From positions 47,511,885 to 47,571,884 of the forward strand of contig CAIIXF020000001.1 in assembly GCA_903813345.2 (NCBI GenBank): a stretch of 60,000 nucleotides of DNA. The letters are read 5' to 3'. Position 1 is the stretch's first letter, and every line of letters starts with the position of its first letter. The position numbers were made by a program, and so were the translations under genes. This document shows positions 24,201-35,800 of this stretch, piece after piece. A model generated the notes under the pieces. It made no database searches. It was not told the origin of the DNA and saw nothing but the letters and a program-made list of their open reading frames with translations. The stretch is from Owenia fusiformis. Taxonomy: Eukaryota; Annelida; Polychaeta; Sabellida; Oweniidae.

Positions 24201-27200
24201 TATCTCCCCAGCAACATCTATGGGAGACTACATGGATAAATGGATGACTGAAGGCAGGCGCAATCTCCTGGACCAGCCAGTACATGTTAACATGATGCAA
24301 TCTGAGGGTGGAGCTGCCGGGGCTCTACACGGTGCTGCTGCAGCAGGAACTCTCAGCAGTACATTCACTGCATCCCAAGGTCTCCTGCTTATGATCCCAA
24401 ACATGTATCTACTGGCTGGTGAACTTGTTCCAACAGTATTACACGTTTCAGCCAGGACAGTGTCCAAACATGCCCTCTCCATATTCAATGACCACTCTGA
24501 TGTTATGGCTTGCAGACAAACAGGGTTTGCAATGTTATGCTCTAGCTCAGTGCAAGAGATTATGGACTTTGGAGCAGTGGCCCATATATCAAGTATGAAA
24601 TCTAGGCTACCATTTATGCACTTCTTTGATGGTTACCGCACATCGGCTGAAGTCTCAAAGATTAAATCTATCCCATATGAAGAACTCAACAAGATATTCC
24701 CACATGAAATGGTTGACAAACATCTGAGGAACTTTGCCCTTAATCCTAACAAGCCTATGGTCAGAGGTACTGGACAAAGACCAGATATATTCTTCCAAAG
24801 CACAGTTGCAGCCAACAAATTCTATCAAGCCTGCCCCAACCATGTTGAAGAAACATTCCGAGATATTGAGATGCTTACTGGCCGCAAATACAACCTGTTT
24901 GACTACCATGGCTCTCCTGATGCCACCAGGGTAGCAGTGTTAATGGGCTCTGGTGCCAAAACAATGGAGGAAACAGTGGACTATTTGAATTCAAAGGGTG
25001 AAAATGTTGGTGTGATAACTCCTAGGTTATTTAGACCATGGTCAGCTGAGCACTTCCTGAGGGCCCTGCCTAAGTCAGTGGAGCATGTTGCTGTATTGGA
25101 TCGAACCAGGGAAGATGGTGCAATTGGAATGCCACTATTCCTAGATATAAGTGTCACCCTATCTGATGCAGGTCTTCGTAAGAATGTCACTGGAGGCCAA
25201 TATGGGTTGGCGTCAAAAGAGTTCACACCTGAGATGTGTAAAGCTGTCTTCGACAACCTCTCTTCAGACAAACCAAAATCTCGCTATGTTATTGGCATAG
25301 AGGATGATGTCACTCACACCTCACTGTCCTATGGGGAGAAGATCAACACTGTCCCTGAAGGAACCACTCAGTGCCTCTTCTGGGGCTTGGGAACAGATGG
25401 TACAGTTGGAGCCAGTAAGACTGCCATCAGGACTATTGGGCTGAATACTGACTTGAAGGGTCAAGGACACTTTGTGTTTGATTCCCATAAAGGAGATGGT
25501 GTGACAGTTTCCCATGTCAGGTTTGGCCCCTCAGATATCAAATCAGAATATGAAATATCCGCAAATGCTGACTATATCTCATGTGCCCATGCATCCTATG
25601 TGAACAAGTTTGATCTTATCTCCCCACTGAAGGAAGGAGGCATATTTGTGCTGAATACCCCATTCACCACCTTGGAGGAGATGGAGAAAAAGCTACCTGA
25701 TGCCCTGAAGAAGGAAATTGCACAGAAGAAAGCCCAGTTCTACAACATTGATGCCACTACTATTGCCCTTGAACTAGGCCTAGGGAAACGTGTCAACATG
25801 GTAATGCAGGCTGCATTCTACTTCCTATCTGGTGTACTCCCTGTTGACCAGGCAATCAGCTTGTTGAAGGAGAGCATCATTAAACAGTATGGGAAGAAGG
25901 GACCCAAGATGGTTGACATGAACCAGAGGGCTGTTGATGCCACAATTGACAATCTGAAGAAGATGGAATACTCTTCTAGTTGGGCTCAGATTGGTGATGT
26001 TGTCCCAACTACTCATGTGTCTCGCGATGCGCCTGAATTTATCAAGAACATCATGGACCCAGTGCTGGCACTAGAGGGTGACAAACTCCCAGTGAGTGCT
26101 TTTGAACCAGGTGGCTATCAACCTACCGGAACAACTTTATTTGAGAAGAGAGGTATCGCCCCAGCAATCCCTGTCTGGATCCCAGACAACTGCACCCAGT
26201 GCAACTACTGTACCATTGTATGCCCCCATGCAGTTGTGAGACCCTTCTTACTGGACAAGAGTGAAGTCAAAGGAGCGCCGAAAGGTTATGAATCTAGAAA
26301 ATCCAAAGGTGGTGCTGAGGTGGCTGGATTCAATTACACAATTCAGATATCGCCATTTGATTGTACTGGATGTGAAGTTTGTGTGCAGTCCTGTCCAGAT
26401 GATGCCCTCTACATGGCTCCATTCAAGGAGGTCTCTGATCAGTTCAAGCCACACTGGGACTACTCCATTGGTCTCCCAGAGAGATCAGATGTTGGAGACA
26501 AGTTCACAGTGAAGGGATCCCAGTTCCAGACTCCCCTTATGGAATTCTCCGGTGCATGTGCAGGCTGTGGTGAGACCCCATATGTGAAATTGATTACTCA
26601 GTTGTTTGGTGATCGTATGGTGATTGCTAATTCATCTGGATGCTCCAGTGTATGGGGAGGTACTTCAACTACCATCCCATTCTCTAAGAACTCAGAAGGC
26701 AAAGGTCCAGCTTGGGGCAGGTCTCTGTTTGAGGATACAGCAGAGTATGGCTTTGGAATGGTTGTGGCCACCAAGCAGAGAAGAACAAAGTTGAAGAAGG
26801 AAATCACGACATTGACCGAAACAGAGGAACTACCAGACAATCTGAAAAAAGCATTTGGTAACTGGCTGAAAAATATTGATAATGCTGAGCCATGTGAGAA
26901 ATTTTCATCTGAGATTGAAGATATTATTGGAAACATGGACTTGGACACAATTAACCCTGCACTGAGACGTATATATGAACAGAGGGACATGCTCCGCACA
27001 CAGTCTCACTGGATCGTTGGAGGAGATGGATGGGCCTATGATATTGGTTATGGGGGTTTAGACCATGTTCTCTCCAAGGCAGAGAATGTCAATATCCTTG
27101 TGCTTGACACTGAAATGTACTCGAACACAGGAGGACAGGTCTCTAAAGCTACTCAGCTGTCAACTGTAACCAAGTTTGCATCATCTGGAAAGCGTCAGAG

Positions 27201-29963
27201 CAAGAAAGATCTTGGAATGATGGCCATGATGTATGAGAATGTCTATGTTGCATCAGTCGCTCTTGGAGCCAACATGAACCAGTGTGTGCAGGCAATGAAG
27301 GAGGCAGAGTCATACAATGGTACCAGTCTAGTTATCTGCTATGCTCCTTGTATTGATTGGGGCATTGAGATGAAATACATGATGGATGAAATGAAGGATG
27401 CTGTTGATAGTGGATACTGGTCCCTCTATAGATTTGACCCACGTAGAGCAGAACAAGGCAGTAATCCATTTACTCTGGACTCAAGGCGCATCAAGACAGA
27501 GCTCCAGGCATTCTTGAACACAGAAAACAGGTTCCAGCAACTGGTGAGGATGAACAAAAACCAGGCTATAGATTTACATGCAGAGCTAAGCAATCTGGCC
27601 AAACACAAGCACGAGAAGTTCAAGAAGATGGCTATGGATGAATATGAGATGCTCGACTACCTCAAGGGAACTTTAGGAGAGGAGATATCTGGGGACAAGA
27701 GCTTGGTCCTCTATGCTTCTGAGACTGGCAATGCTGAAGCTCTTTCTAATGTCTTTGCTCATGAGCTGAAACGTAGAGGTATCAGGGCTTCATGCATGGC
27801 CTTTGATGACTATGACTTTGATGATCTGCCAAACCAGTCAAGTGTTTACTGTGTCGTGGCTACCTGTGGACAGGGAGAGTTTCCAGCCAACAGCAAGACT
27901 TTCTGGGAGCAGATGAGTAACAAAGATCTCGCCCCTGATACTCTTGCCAACACTAAGTTTGCAGTGTTTGGTCTAGGTGACACTGGATATGTCTACTACA
28001 ATGAATCAGCCAAACAATTTGACAAGAGATTTGAGGAGCTAGGAGCCACCAGGATCCTAAACATTGGACTGGGTGATGATAAAGATGAAGAGAAATATGA
28101 AACTGCATGGAATGAGTGGTGCCCTGAGTTATGGAGTGAGCTAGGAACTCCTGCTCCTCCCCAAGAGCTGCTCCCAGCTTCCTATTCAGTATACATTGAC
28201 CAGGCTGGCACCATCCCTGTGGCTGAGGGTCCTATCTGTGCCCCACCTGGCACCAAACAGTGCCCTATGCCCATCAATATGCTTCTGAGTCCCCCAGATT
28301 ATGACCGAGATATTCGTCATTATGAGTTTGACCTGAAAGGATTAAACATGCCTTATGGTGTTGGAGAGTGCCTTGGTATCTACCCCCACAATGATCCTAA
28401 ACAGGTGGACCAGTTCCTGCAAGATTATGGCATGAGCCCAAATGCTGTTGTCCAGCTCGAAGACACTACCAACCGTAAAGAACCCTACCCAAGTATTGTC
28501 TCTGCCAAGCAGCTATTCACAGAGATCATTGACATATTTGGACGACCCAGCAGGCGATTCTATGAAGCACTTGGAATCTTGTGCAAAGATGAGAGTGAGA
28601 AGAAGAGAATTGAGTTCCTCTTAAGCAAAGAAGGAAAGGATGATTTCCGGGAGCTAGTGAAGGAAACTACAACATATGCAGACCTGTTGAAGATGTTCCC
28701 ATCAGCCAATGTTCCCCTAGAGTACATCATAGACTATATCCCCAGAATCAAGCCAAGGCTTTATTCTATTGCATCATCACAAGAGATGCATGGCGATAGA
28801 CTACACCTGTGTATCGTGAAGGAAGACTGGACAACTCCCAGTGGCAAGTACCAAGAGGGGGCATGTACCAGATACCTACAACACCTAAGTCTAGATGGAA
28901 AGTTAGATAGTGTGGCTGGACGCATCAATGCTGCAGGTATGTTGGGATATAATTTTTAATTTTCTCATTTCTGCCCCAAAATTATATGATTTCCATTTTA
29001 AATAATAATTTATATTGTTTCCATTCTATGTATTTGTAATAGATTAGCCAATTTAGATAAAGAATGTTTACATATTTTTTAAAATAGTTGTATACATTTT
29101 AAAAAGTCTTCATTTATCATTAGATGAAGATACAGGCTATTCAGTGCAGAAGTATTAGCTTACATACAGTAAAACCTGTCCAAACACCATAGTGACCCGA
29201 ACATTCGGATTGTGTGTGAGTTGTGAGACTGGATCTTGAAGAAATGAGAACACCTTAAATATTTATAGTTTTATTTACTACACATACAGTGTATTAGCCT
29301 TGCCCAAGTCGGTCTCTTTTACTATCTTGATTTCGGTAATAATTCAAGATCAGATGAGTAAAAAAATACCGACTTGGGCAAGGCTAACAGTGTATATTAC
29401 TTAGGACTTATGGTACATTTAAAATGCAAATTATAGCCAGATGTTGTACATACTTATTCATTTCTATTTCAGGCATCACACTACCCGACACTCAGAAACC
29501 TCCTTACATCATGGTTGGTCTTGGAACAGGCCTTGCCCCTCTCAGAGCAATGGTTGAGGAGCGTGAAATGGCTAGGGTCAGAGGAGAGGAGTGTGGCCAA
29601 ATGGCTCTTTTCTTCGGTGCCCGCTACAAGCGTACCGACTACACATACGGTGATGAGCTAGAGGAATACCACAGCAATGGCAAGGGAGTCCTTACTGTTT
29701 TGTCCAATGCATTTTCCAGAGACCAGGCTCACAAGATCTATGTACAGGATCGAATCAAGGAACACCCAGAGGTTGTCTATGACTACCTTGTAAAGCAGAA
29801 GGGATACTTCTACCTTTGCGGCCCTGCTGGTAACGTCCCTACCGCGGTCAGGAAAGGCGTTTGTGAAGCATTTGTTTCACAAGGTGGCATGACTATGGAA
29901 CAAGCTGATAAGTATATCACTGATATGCAAATTGAGGGACGCTACAATATAGAAGCCTGGTAA
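21008..29963 (+). CDS. PNO: Pyruvate:NADP+ oxidoreductase (PFOR-CPR fusion), three coding exons
   Basis: The enzyme oxidises pyruvate and CoA to acetyl-CoA and CO2 using thiamine diphosphate and Fe-S clusters, then passes electrons through FMN and FAD to NADP+. Exons 21008-21227, 24143-28936 and 29473-29963 join in phase 1 and give about 1834 aa (Euglena PNO is about 1800). Order by approximate residue: arginine-rich presequence 1-60; PFOR start GNEAAATMAY at 74; YPISP 92; SEGGAAG 127; two 4Fe-4S motifs, CTQCNYCTIVCP at about 756 and CTGCEVCVQSCP at about 814; ACAGCGE, SSGCSS and YAPCIDWG cysteines of the TPP half, with GDGWAYDIG at about 1033; flavodoxin YASETGNAE at about 1263; FAD site RLYSIASS at about 1612; GLGTGLAPLR at about 1687; NADPH site YLCGPAGNV at about 1785; terminal aromatic residue (EAW). 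Mitochondrial location is inferred from the presequence. Such fusions are best known from Euglena and apicomplexans. Confidence 0.95.
21228..24142 (+). other. PNO intron 1
   Basis: This 2.9 kb phase-1 intron separates presequence from enzyme. I recognise no repeat with clear borders or other gene in it. Confidence 0.8.
24143..28936 (+). CDS. PNO: PNO coding exon 2 (PFOR, flavodoxin and most of the FAD domain)
   Basis: This is one uninterrupted 4794-nt exon with acceptor gtctgtag|gtaatg and donor ctgcag|gtatg, phase 1 at both ends. The open frame extends about 100 nt upstream of the acceptor, but that part is intronic: it does not match PFOR, and exon 1 joins exactly at GNEAAA. The last residues, GACTRYL...AGRINAA, lie in the FAD/NADPH module. 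Confidence 0.95.
29295..29386. mobile_element. 92-bp MITE with 9-bp target duplication (copy 1)
   Basis: The ends tagccttgcccaagtcggt and the exact inverse are flanked by ACAGTGTAT at 29286-29294 and 29387-29395. A 9-bp duplication is typical of Mutator-like elements. It is inserted in PNO intron 2 (28937-29472). Confidence 0.8.
29473..29963 (+). CDS. PNO: PNO coding exon 3 (NADPH-binding domain)
   Basis: The acceptor is atttcag|gcatcac and the stop is TAA at 29961-29963. It encodes GITLPDTQKPPYIMVGLGTG, then the rest of the CPR-type NADP+ domain including RYKRTDYTYGDEL, IYVQDRI and YLCGPAGNVPTAVRKG. It ends ..YNIEAW, with the aromatic residue typical of the family C terminus. Confidence 0.95.
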
Positions 29964-30066
29964 ACTTAGTACAATTAATAATATAAGCCAAATATGTCAG
30001 GCAAGCCAGCCATATAACAATATTGGTACATTATATACAAGAATATGAAACGGTGAGTGGGTACCA

Positions 30067-30072
30067 AATAAA
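30067..30072 (+). promoter_or_regulatory. Candidate polyadenylation signal of PNO
   Basis: AATAAA lies about 105 bp after the PNO stop, with a second at 30075-30080. Further hexamers occur near 30166 and 30930, so longer 3' ends are possible. Confidence 0.45.
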
Positions 30073-31087
30073 TTAATAAATAGCCATTTGCAGCATCAAG
30101 AGACAAATTGTGATATGAACACATGCATCATGGCAGTATTCTCAACAGCATATTATAAGGAGTAAATAAACAATAGAACTATACTAATTTTTCAAGCTCC
30201 ATTCAAAGGTTGTTCACACGCACATTGTAGATACAATTATTAAATGGATAGTTGGAAGCTCAAGTGCTGTGGGGCAGTCTAATGATGATTCAATATACAT
30301 GTACATTGACAAAATAATCAGTAATGGGAAAGGAACAAACAACATTTGTGAAGAATTGAATGAACTATTGTAATCCTCTAAGTGTACTAGTATATGCCAA
30401 ATGTATGCCAATTTTACTAAGATTCAAAAGTATATTTTTACTTGGCATATTGGATGTTATAGGCATAGGAGAAGTTCTTTGAGTTTTGTTTGAAAGAAAT
30501 GTAGAATTGAGTCCAATCTAACTTGGAAAATATTCAGATTTTGCAGGATATTTTTCAAAGACGTAATTGTTTCCTTTTGTGATGTTAAAGTTATGTGAAA
30601 GTACATACTAGTACATGAAGTGCTCATATACTGTAATGCAACATACCGGAAAATGCTTCACCCATTACTGCTTATTTTCTCAATGGATAAGAGGAGGGGC
30701 TATAGGTATGAAAGATGCTTTTGTAAATTCTATTTTCATAGACATACATGTAATGAGTGAGTGATTCAATTTATAGTATGTAAATATGTTTTATTTTCTC
30801 CAATATTTACCTGTATATGATTGCAGTGTAAGTAGTGTTTTCTCCTTTTACATTCCATTGTTGACCCTTGTATCACGTTTGAATGTAAAAGGATGAATGA
30901 AGATGATGAATTGATACTACAGTATAATTAAAATAAAATGAAATTGTAGTTAATATAATTGAATGCTAAACTATGTCGTGAATCAGGGAACATTCTCATG
31001 CTATGTCATTCTTTCAATCTAAGTCAGCTTGGTAGTGTAATTACCATTAAATGTCAAATAATTGAATGAAGAATCACTTGGTGCTTA

Positions 31088-31160
31088 AATCATGTTCATG
31101 AATGCAGCTTATGTGGGTAGGTGCTTTATCATGTTCATGAATGCAGCTTATGTGGGTGAT
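31088..31160. repeat. Tandem duplication, unit about 39 bp
   Basis: The phrase atcatgttcatgaatgcagc, followed by ttatgtgggt, occurs twice with a 39-bp offset. Confidence 0.75.
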
Positions 31161-31656
31161 CATGCAATTCTTTGAAATAACAAAACTAATTTTGTTTTGC
31201 TGATGTTTAACTGTTTAAGATTGTAAAACAGTGTTTCAATTCCAGCTAAAAATATGTGCCATTGAATGAATACCCGATTAAGGGAATTACCGGTGTTGTA
31301 TTCTTTATTTTTTGAGATTTATATCATTATCCTGGCTCAATTTTTTATGTGTGCCTGAATAGCAGCTGTTAGTCAAAGATCACATTGCTTTATATTTTTA
31401 TTAATTTTTTTTTAAGGTGGACAAGATTTTTTGCTTTTGCTTACAAGTTCACAATGAAGTTATTATAAAACTTTTGCTTTGCAGCATCATAATCATTAAT
31501 TTTCATGGGTATAAAGTATAAGATAAAAACAAACGTTAAGTTAAAAACTGGTTTGCTTGACTTAGCTATGAGTAATTTGATTTGAGATGTAAAATAAAAT
31601 GTTTTTGAAAACTAATTAGTATATTTTGAATTATTGCTTATTATCGTTTCCCTACA

Positions 31657-31753
31657 GGATCTCAGTGTACAGTGGTGAAGGAGATGGCGGAGATGTACTT
31701 GGCACATTGGTGGCATTCTTCGATTTGTCCACTCAAAGTTCGAGATATGTTTA
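31657..31753 (+). other. Exon-like orphan segment
   Basis: A good 3' splice site (tttccctacag) is followed by about 31 open codons, ISVYSGEGDGGDVLGTLVAF then FDLSTQSSRYV, ending at TAA. I do not recognise the peptide. It could be an alternative 3' exon of PNO or chance. It ends shortly before a foldback element. Confidence 0.2.
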
Positions 31754-31856
31754 ATCTGACCCCTCTCCCCCTCCTTATGTTTTGCCAAATTTGAACTGAA
31801 CTGAACTATAAGGTTCTAACTACCAATTTCATGTACGAGCAGATTTCCCCTAAATT

Positions 31857-32800
31857 CACCATCACACCCGGTGATCGGAGAAATGAACGGGGGGGGGGAG
31901 GGGAGAGCAGCAACGAAAATTCAACAAATCTGGAAGATTTATTTCCCCAAGAGAAAGTTTTCAATCAATTGATTTATAATTAATATAATTTGCTAACTGA
32001 ATAGGTGCACGATACGGGGAAATATGTCAGGTCTTCTAGGATTTTTTTTGGAATTGATTTGCTTCTAAGATAAGATGTAACGTTGCCAACGTGCAATTTG
32101 CCAATGTTTCTGCTATAAATCCAGCAATAAGGGTCCACACGACCAGTGATAAATACTTGTAAGTGACCTTATTATCACAAAGTTATTGTCATTGTTGGTT
32201 TTATAAAAAAAATTATATAAAAAATAATCGAAATTTTGAACTGAGTGGGGGAGTGAACGGAGGGGGAAGTAGTAATGTAAGAGATGCAACTTGACTTTAT
32301 TTCAAATGTCCCTATATTTCACTCTTCAGAGTTGTAGCATCCAGTTGTTACTAAGTTCATTTTTAAACACATGAATTCGCGGAAATTTCTTCCTCCTTAG
32401 TCATATTACCCCCCCCCCCGCCCCCTCCGTTGAATTTTATATTTAACGAACGGAAACTTATTTTAAAAAACTAACAATGGCATTAATTTTAAAACGTCAC
32501 TTATGTTTATTATAGGACGTGTAGACCATTGTTGCTTGATTTATAGAAAAAAAACATTGACATTTGCACGTTTGTGACGTTGCGCCTTTTTTAGTATCTT
32601 ATATCTTAGAAGCATATCGGTTCAAAGAAAACCTAACATATTTCCCCGTGGCGTGCGTCTATTCATTAAGCAATTCAATTATAAACTTTCTCTCGAAAAA
32701 GTAAATGTAAACCTTTAAGATTTGTTGAATCTTCTAGCGAAAATCAGCTCCTCTCACTCCCTCCTCCGTTCATTTCTTCCGATCACCGGGCGTGACCATG
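31857..32800. mobile_element. Foldback element (about 0.94 kb)
   Basis: The left arm (cacccggtgatcggagaaat, then gaacgg...) pairs with the right arm (ccgttcatttcttccgatca, then ccggg). Inner pairs such as gcttctaagataagat / atcttatatcttagaagc and gatacggggaaatatg / catatttccccgtg show that pairing extends over nearly 200 bp per arm. There is no ORF of note. Confidence 0.7.
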
Positions 32801-32809
32801 CTCTTAGTA

Positions 32810-35800
32810 GCACATAGATAGTGTAACCTAAATGTTTTTTTCCTTTTCTCAAATATGGTACAGGTAGACATGGAAGCTTTTAATAGTGGAGCGACGATAT
32901 GTTTACTTGTATTTTTACTCATGAATAATATAAGATCCTTGTGGAAAAACAATAACGTTTTCGCCTCCCACCCTTCTAATGATTTGACTTTTCGTCGGAC
33001 GTTAAACATAAGATTATCCTGAAATGTCTCGTTGAATTCATGTCTGAGTGACAGTAGTACTCACACAGCTATCCTGCATATGGACTATGAGGGTCTCAGA
33101 AATTACATAGCATTGTAATGGGGAGGGGGCCAGTGAGTTATGCACGTGGATGACGTCTGTTTAACATTAATCAACAAATGTATGATTCAAAGATGGCAGT
33201 TCAAATGCTTTAGGCAAGCGTGCCATCTATTAATCCGTACATTTATAGTATCTTCATTTGAGTCTGAAAAGCCAATGTAAGCCACAAAAATATAAATCAT
33301 AAACAGTATTCAATGAGTCTCTATAGAACCACACATTCAAGCATCTAAAATTGATTTGCATCATCAATAGACAAGCCAGATTTGTTGCAAACCCTTCATT
33401 TTTGTAAATATAACGTTAACAGTATAACGCTTGGACAAAATGCTCGTTTTGTTGGGGGTGAGGGATATCATTTTAAAGGAACTAAATGACTTGGTGGACA
33501 AAATTCAATAGTTGTACTTTTTACCAAAAATATCATATTGACTCATGGATGCAAGACATATCCATGATTAAATTTGAGAGATTCGGAAACGGTTAACCCC
33601 GAAACGGATACAATATAGATATGTGTTTTGACGAGAAAACAAGAAACCCCACCAGGGTTCAAAGATGACATACACTAATAATGTAAATCTGCATTGAGAT
33701 GACATCGTCGCTGATTGGTTTAGCGAGTTGATCGTTGAGTGGTTTAAAACTAGGTCAATTTGTTAACTTTGAAAATCAAGATGGAGGATAAGTACTTCCG
33801 GGAAAGGAGGTGCGCGAAGGAGGAAATCGTATGTCATCAATTGAATCATGGGGGTTTCCCTCCTCTTGGTGAATACTGTTCATATAACTATCGTATATAT
33901 CAAGGTTATTTTTGTTATTCAAAGTGAAATATGTGGACATTTCCTATACTCGGTAGAATGGTCATTTTCTATCTAAACGCATTACCTGTCAATTGCATTT
34001 AAAGTTCGCATTTACTTATCGTCTAAAGACAATATTTTCCTTAAATACCGTAATATGATCAGCGTTGCCTGGACTGCTAATCTAATAATGGACTGGATAA
34101 AAAATAAAAACAACTTAAGATTCTATATCGGTCTTCTAATTAATCTATTAAACTAAAAACAAAATTACTGTTTAGAAAACGAGGTAATGTAAGATGCCCC
34201 TAGGGATGCATTATCGCTTGTTATTTTCATTTCTGTTGAAAAACAACTAAATTAGATTATAAGGGGATGTACACTACCTTCCAAATGTTTGTATTCGATA
34301 AGATATGTTACCATTTTTATTATTTGGGAGATTTAACACATTTTCCCCCATTTTTGGCACATACTTATCCATAATAATAATTCCTTCAATTTATAACATA
34401 TTGTGGATCCTTTGGGAGGAATTGTATTTGAGATTGTAAGGATATATTGGAAGGTCAACTGTACATTTTGCATGCAATTTTATCACTCCATAGATCAGAT
34501 TCAGCCTTCAATGAATTTGAAGCAGTATATATCCAAATATGGCATTGTTTAAACAGACTTTGATTTCACGTATTGTCAATTATATTTTTGCTATTTTATA
34601 AAAATGATGAAGAAACCTAATGTTTGCTGCATTTTGAATTTATGATTAAAATATGGCCGTATAAACAACCATATTCAACATTGAGTGTGCTATCCTTACT
34701 CGGTTTGTTCATTTCGTGATTTATGTAGTAAAACCCCATACACATACATAAAAACTGGTAGACATAAAATATTTTGGATTATTTTCTGCTGATGATGAAT
34801 GCGCTTGGTAGTGGTGAATTGGTCAATATACACGTATGGTGACGATTTGGTATTCCATCTATAACAGAAAGTAACGAGATTGTTACCATTGCATTAAGTT
34901 CTAATAGATCCTTCCGGAATCTCTTTAAAATGTTGCATTAAAATGCGTCTAAACATTAGTAAAAGAAGTCCTAAGCAAAAAGTATGGCAGCATATTTCGG
35001 CTTAAACTTGTTTTTTTCAATCGGTGATTTGTTAAACTTTTGGAGTGGAGTGTATTTAGGCAATTACCATTTTGTATATATCCTAGAAAAAGTCATTATT
35101 TCACGATATTTGGAGTCCCTGCGTGACCATTCCATATTCAGACATCTTAACAAACCATATGGGAGGAAACTACCTAATCAAACTTGACATTCAATTTAGA
35201 ATGTACTATTAATTTCGCAAAAATAGCTAGCCTTGCCTAAGTCGGTATTTTTTACTTATCTGATCTTGAATTATTACCGGCGGTCATAATAGAAATCAAG
35301 ATAAGTAAAAGAGACCGACTTTGGCAAGGCTAAAAAATAGTATACCAGCCGGGATAGCAGCCTAGAAATAGCAACCTTATTGTTATCGAGCCGCCTTGTA
35401 AATGAGCCACATTTTCAGAACTCTCTTTCGGGCATGTATGCATGACTGAGAGTTTGAACAGAACAGAACAATAGAGGTCAGGGCTCTAGACAACAATTAT
35501 AAATAGGCTAAAAAGAACTCTGGAGCCCTCTTGGAACGGATACAGAAGATGCCTCGATGGAATAATGTATTTTTCAAATTTTGAGATTTCCCTTTCAATA
35601 TGTTTATCCTTGAAACATATAAATTCATCCCTTTGTTCTGTTATGTGACTTTTGATTTATAGTATTTCATAGCTGATTTTGTTTGAGACCTATTTGATTG
35701 AAAGCTTAAAAGACGTTGTTCAGGTTGTTTATAAATGTAAATGTTGACGACGAAGCCTGGCGAAGACTTATTAATTAACGCATTGAAACGAATGAATTTC

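Noticed and set aside
26598-26999. 133-codon antisense ORF within PNO exon 2
   Set aside because: It is a shadow of the coding strand. The plus-strand frame carries the conserved TPP-domain residues.
21008-29963. Bacterial or protist contamination as the source of the PFOR fusion
   Set aside because: GT-AG introns with matching phases, a MITE in intron 2 whose family recurs at 35228, and flanking animal genes argue for host DNA. Misassembly cannot be fully excluded without reads.
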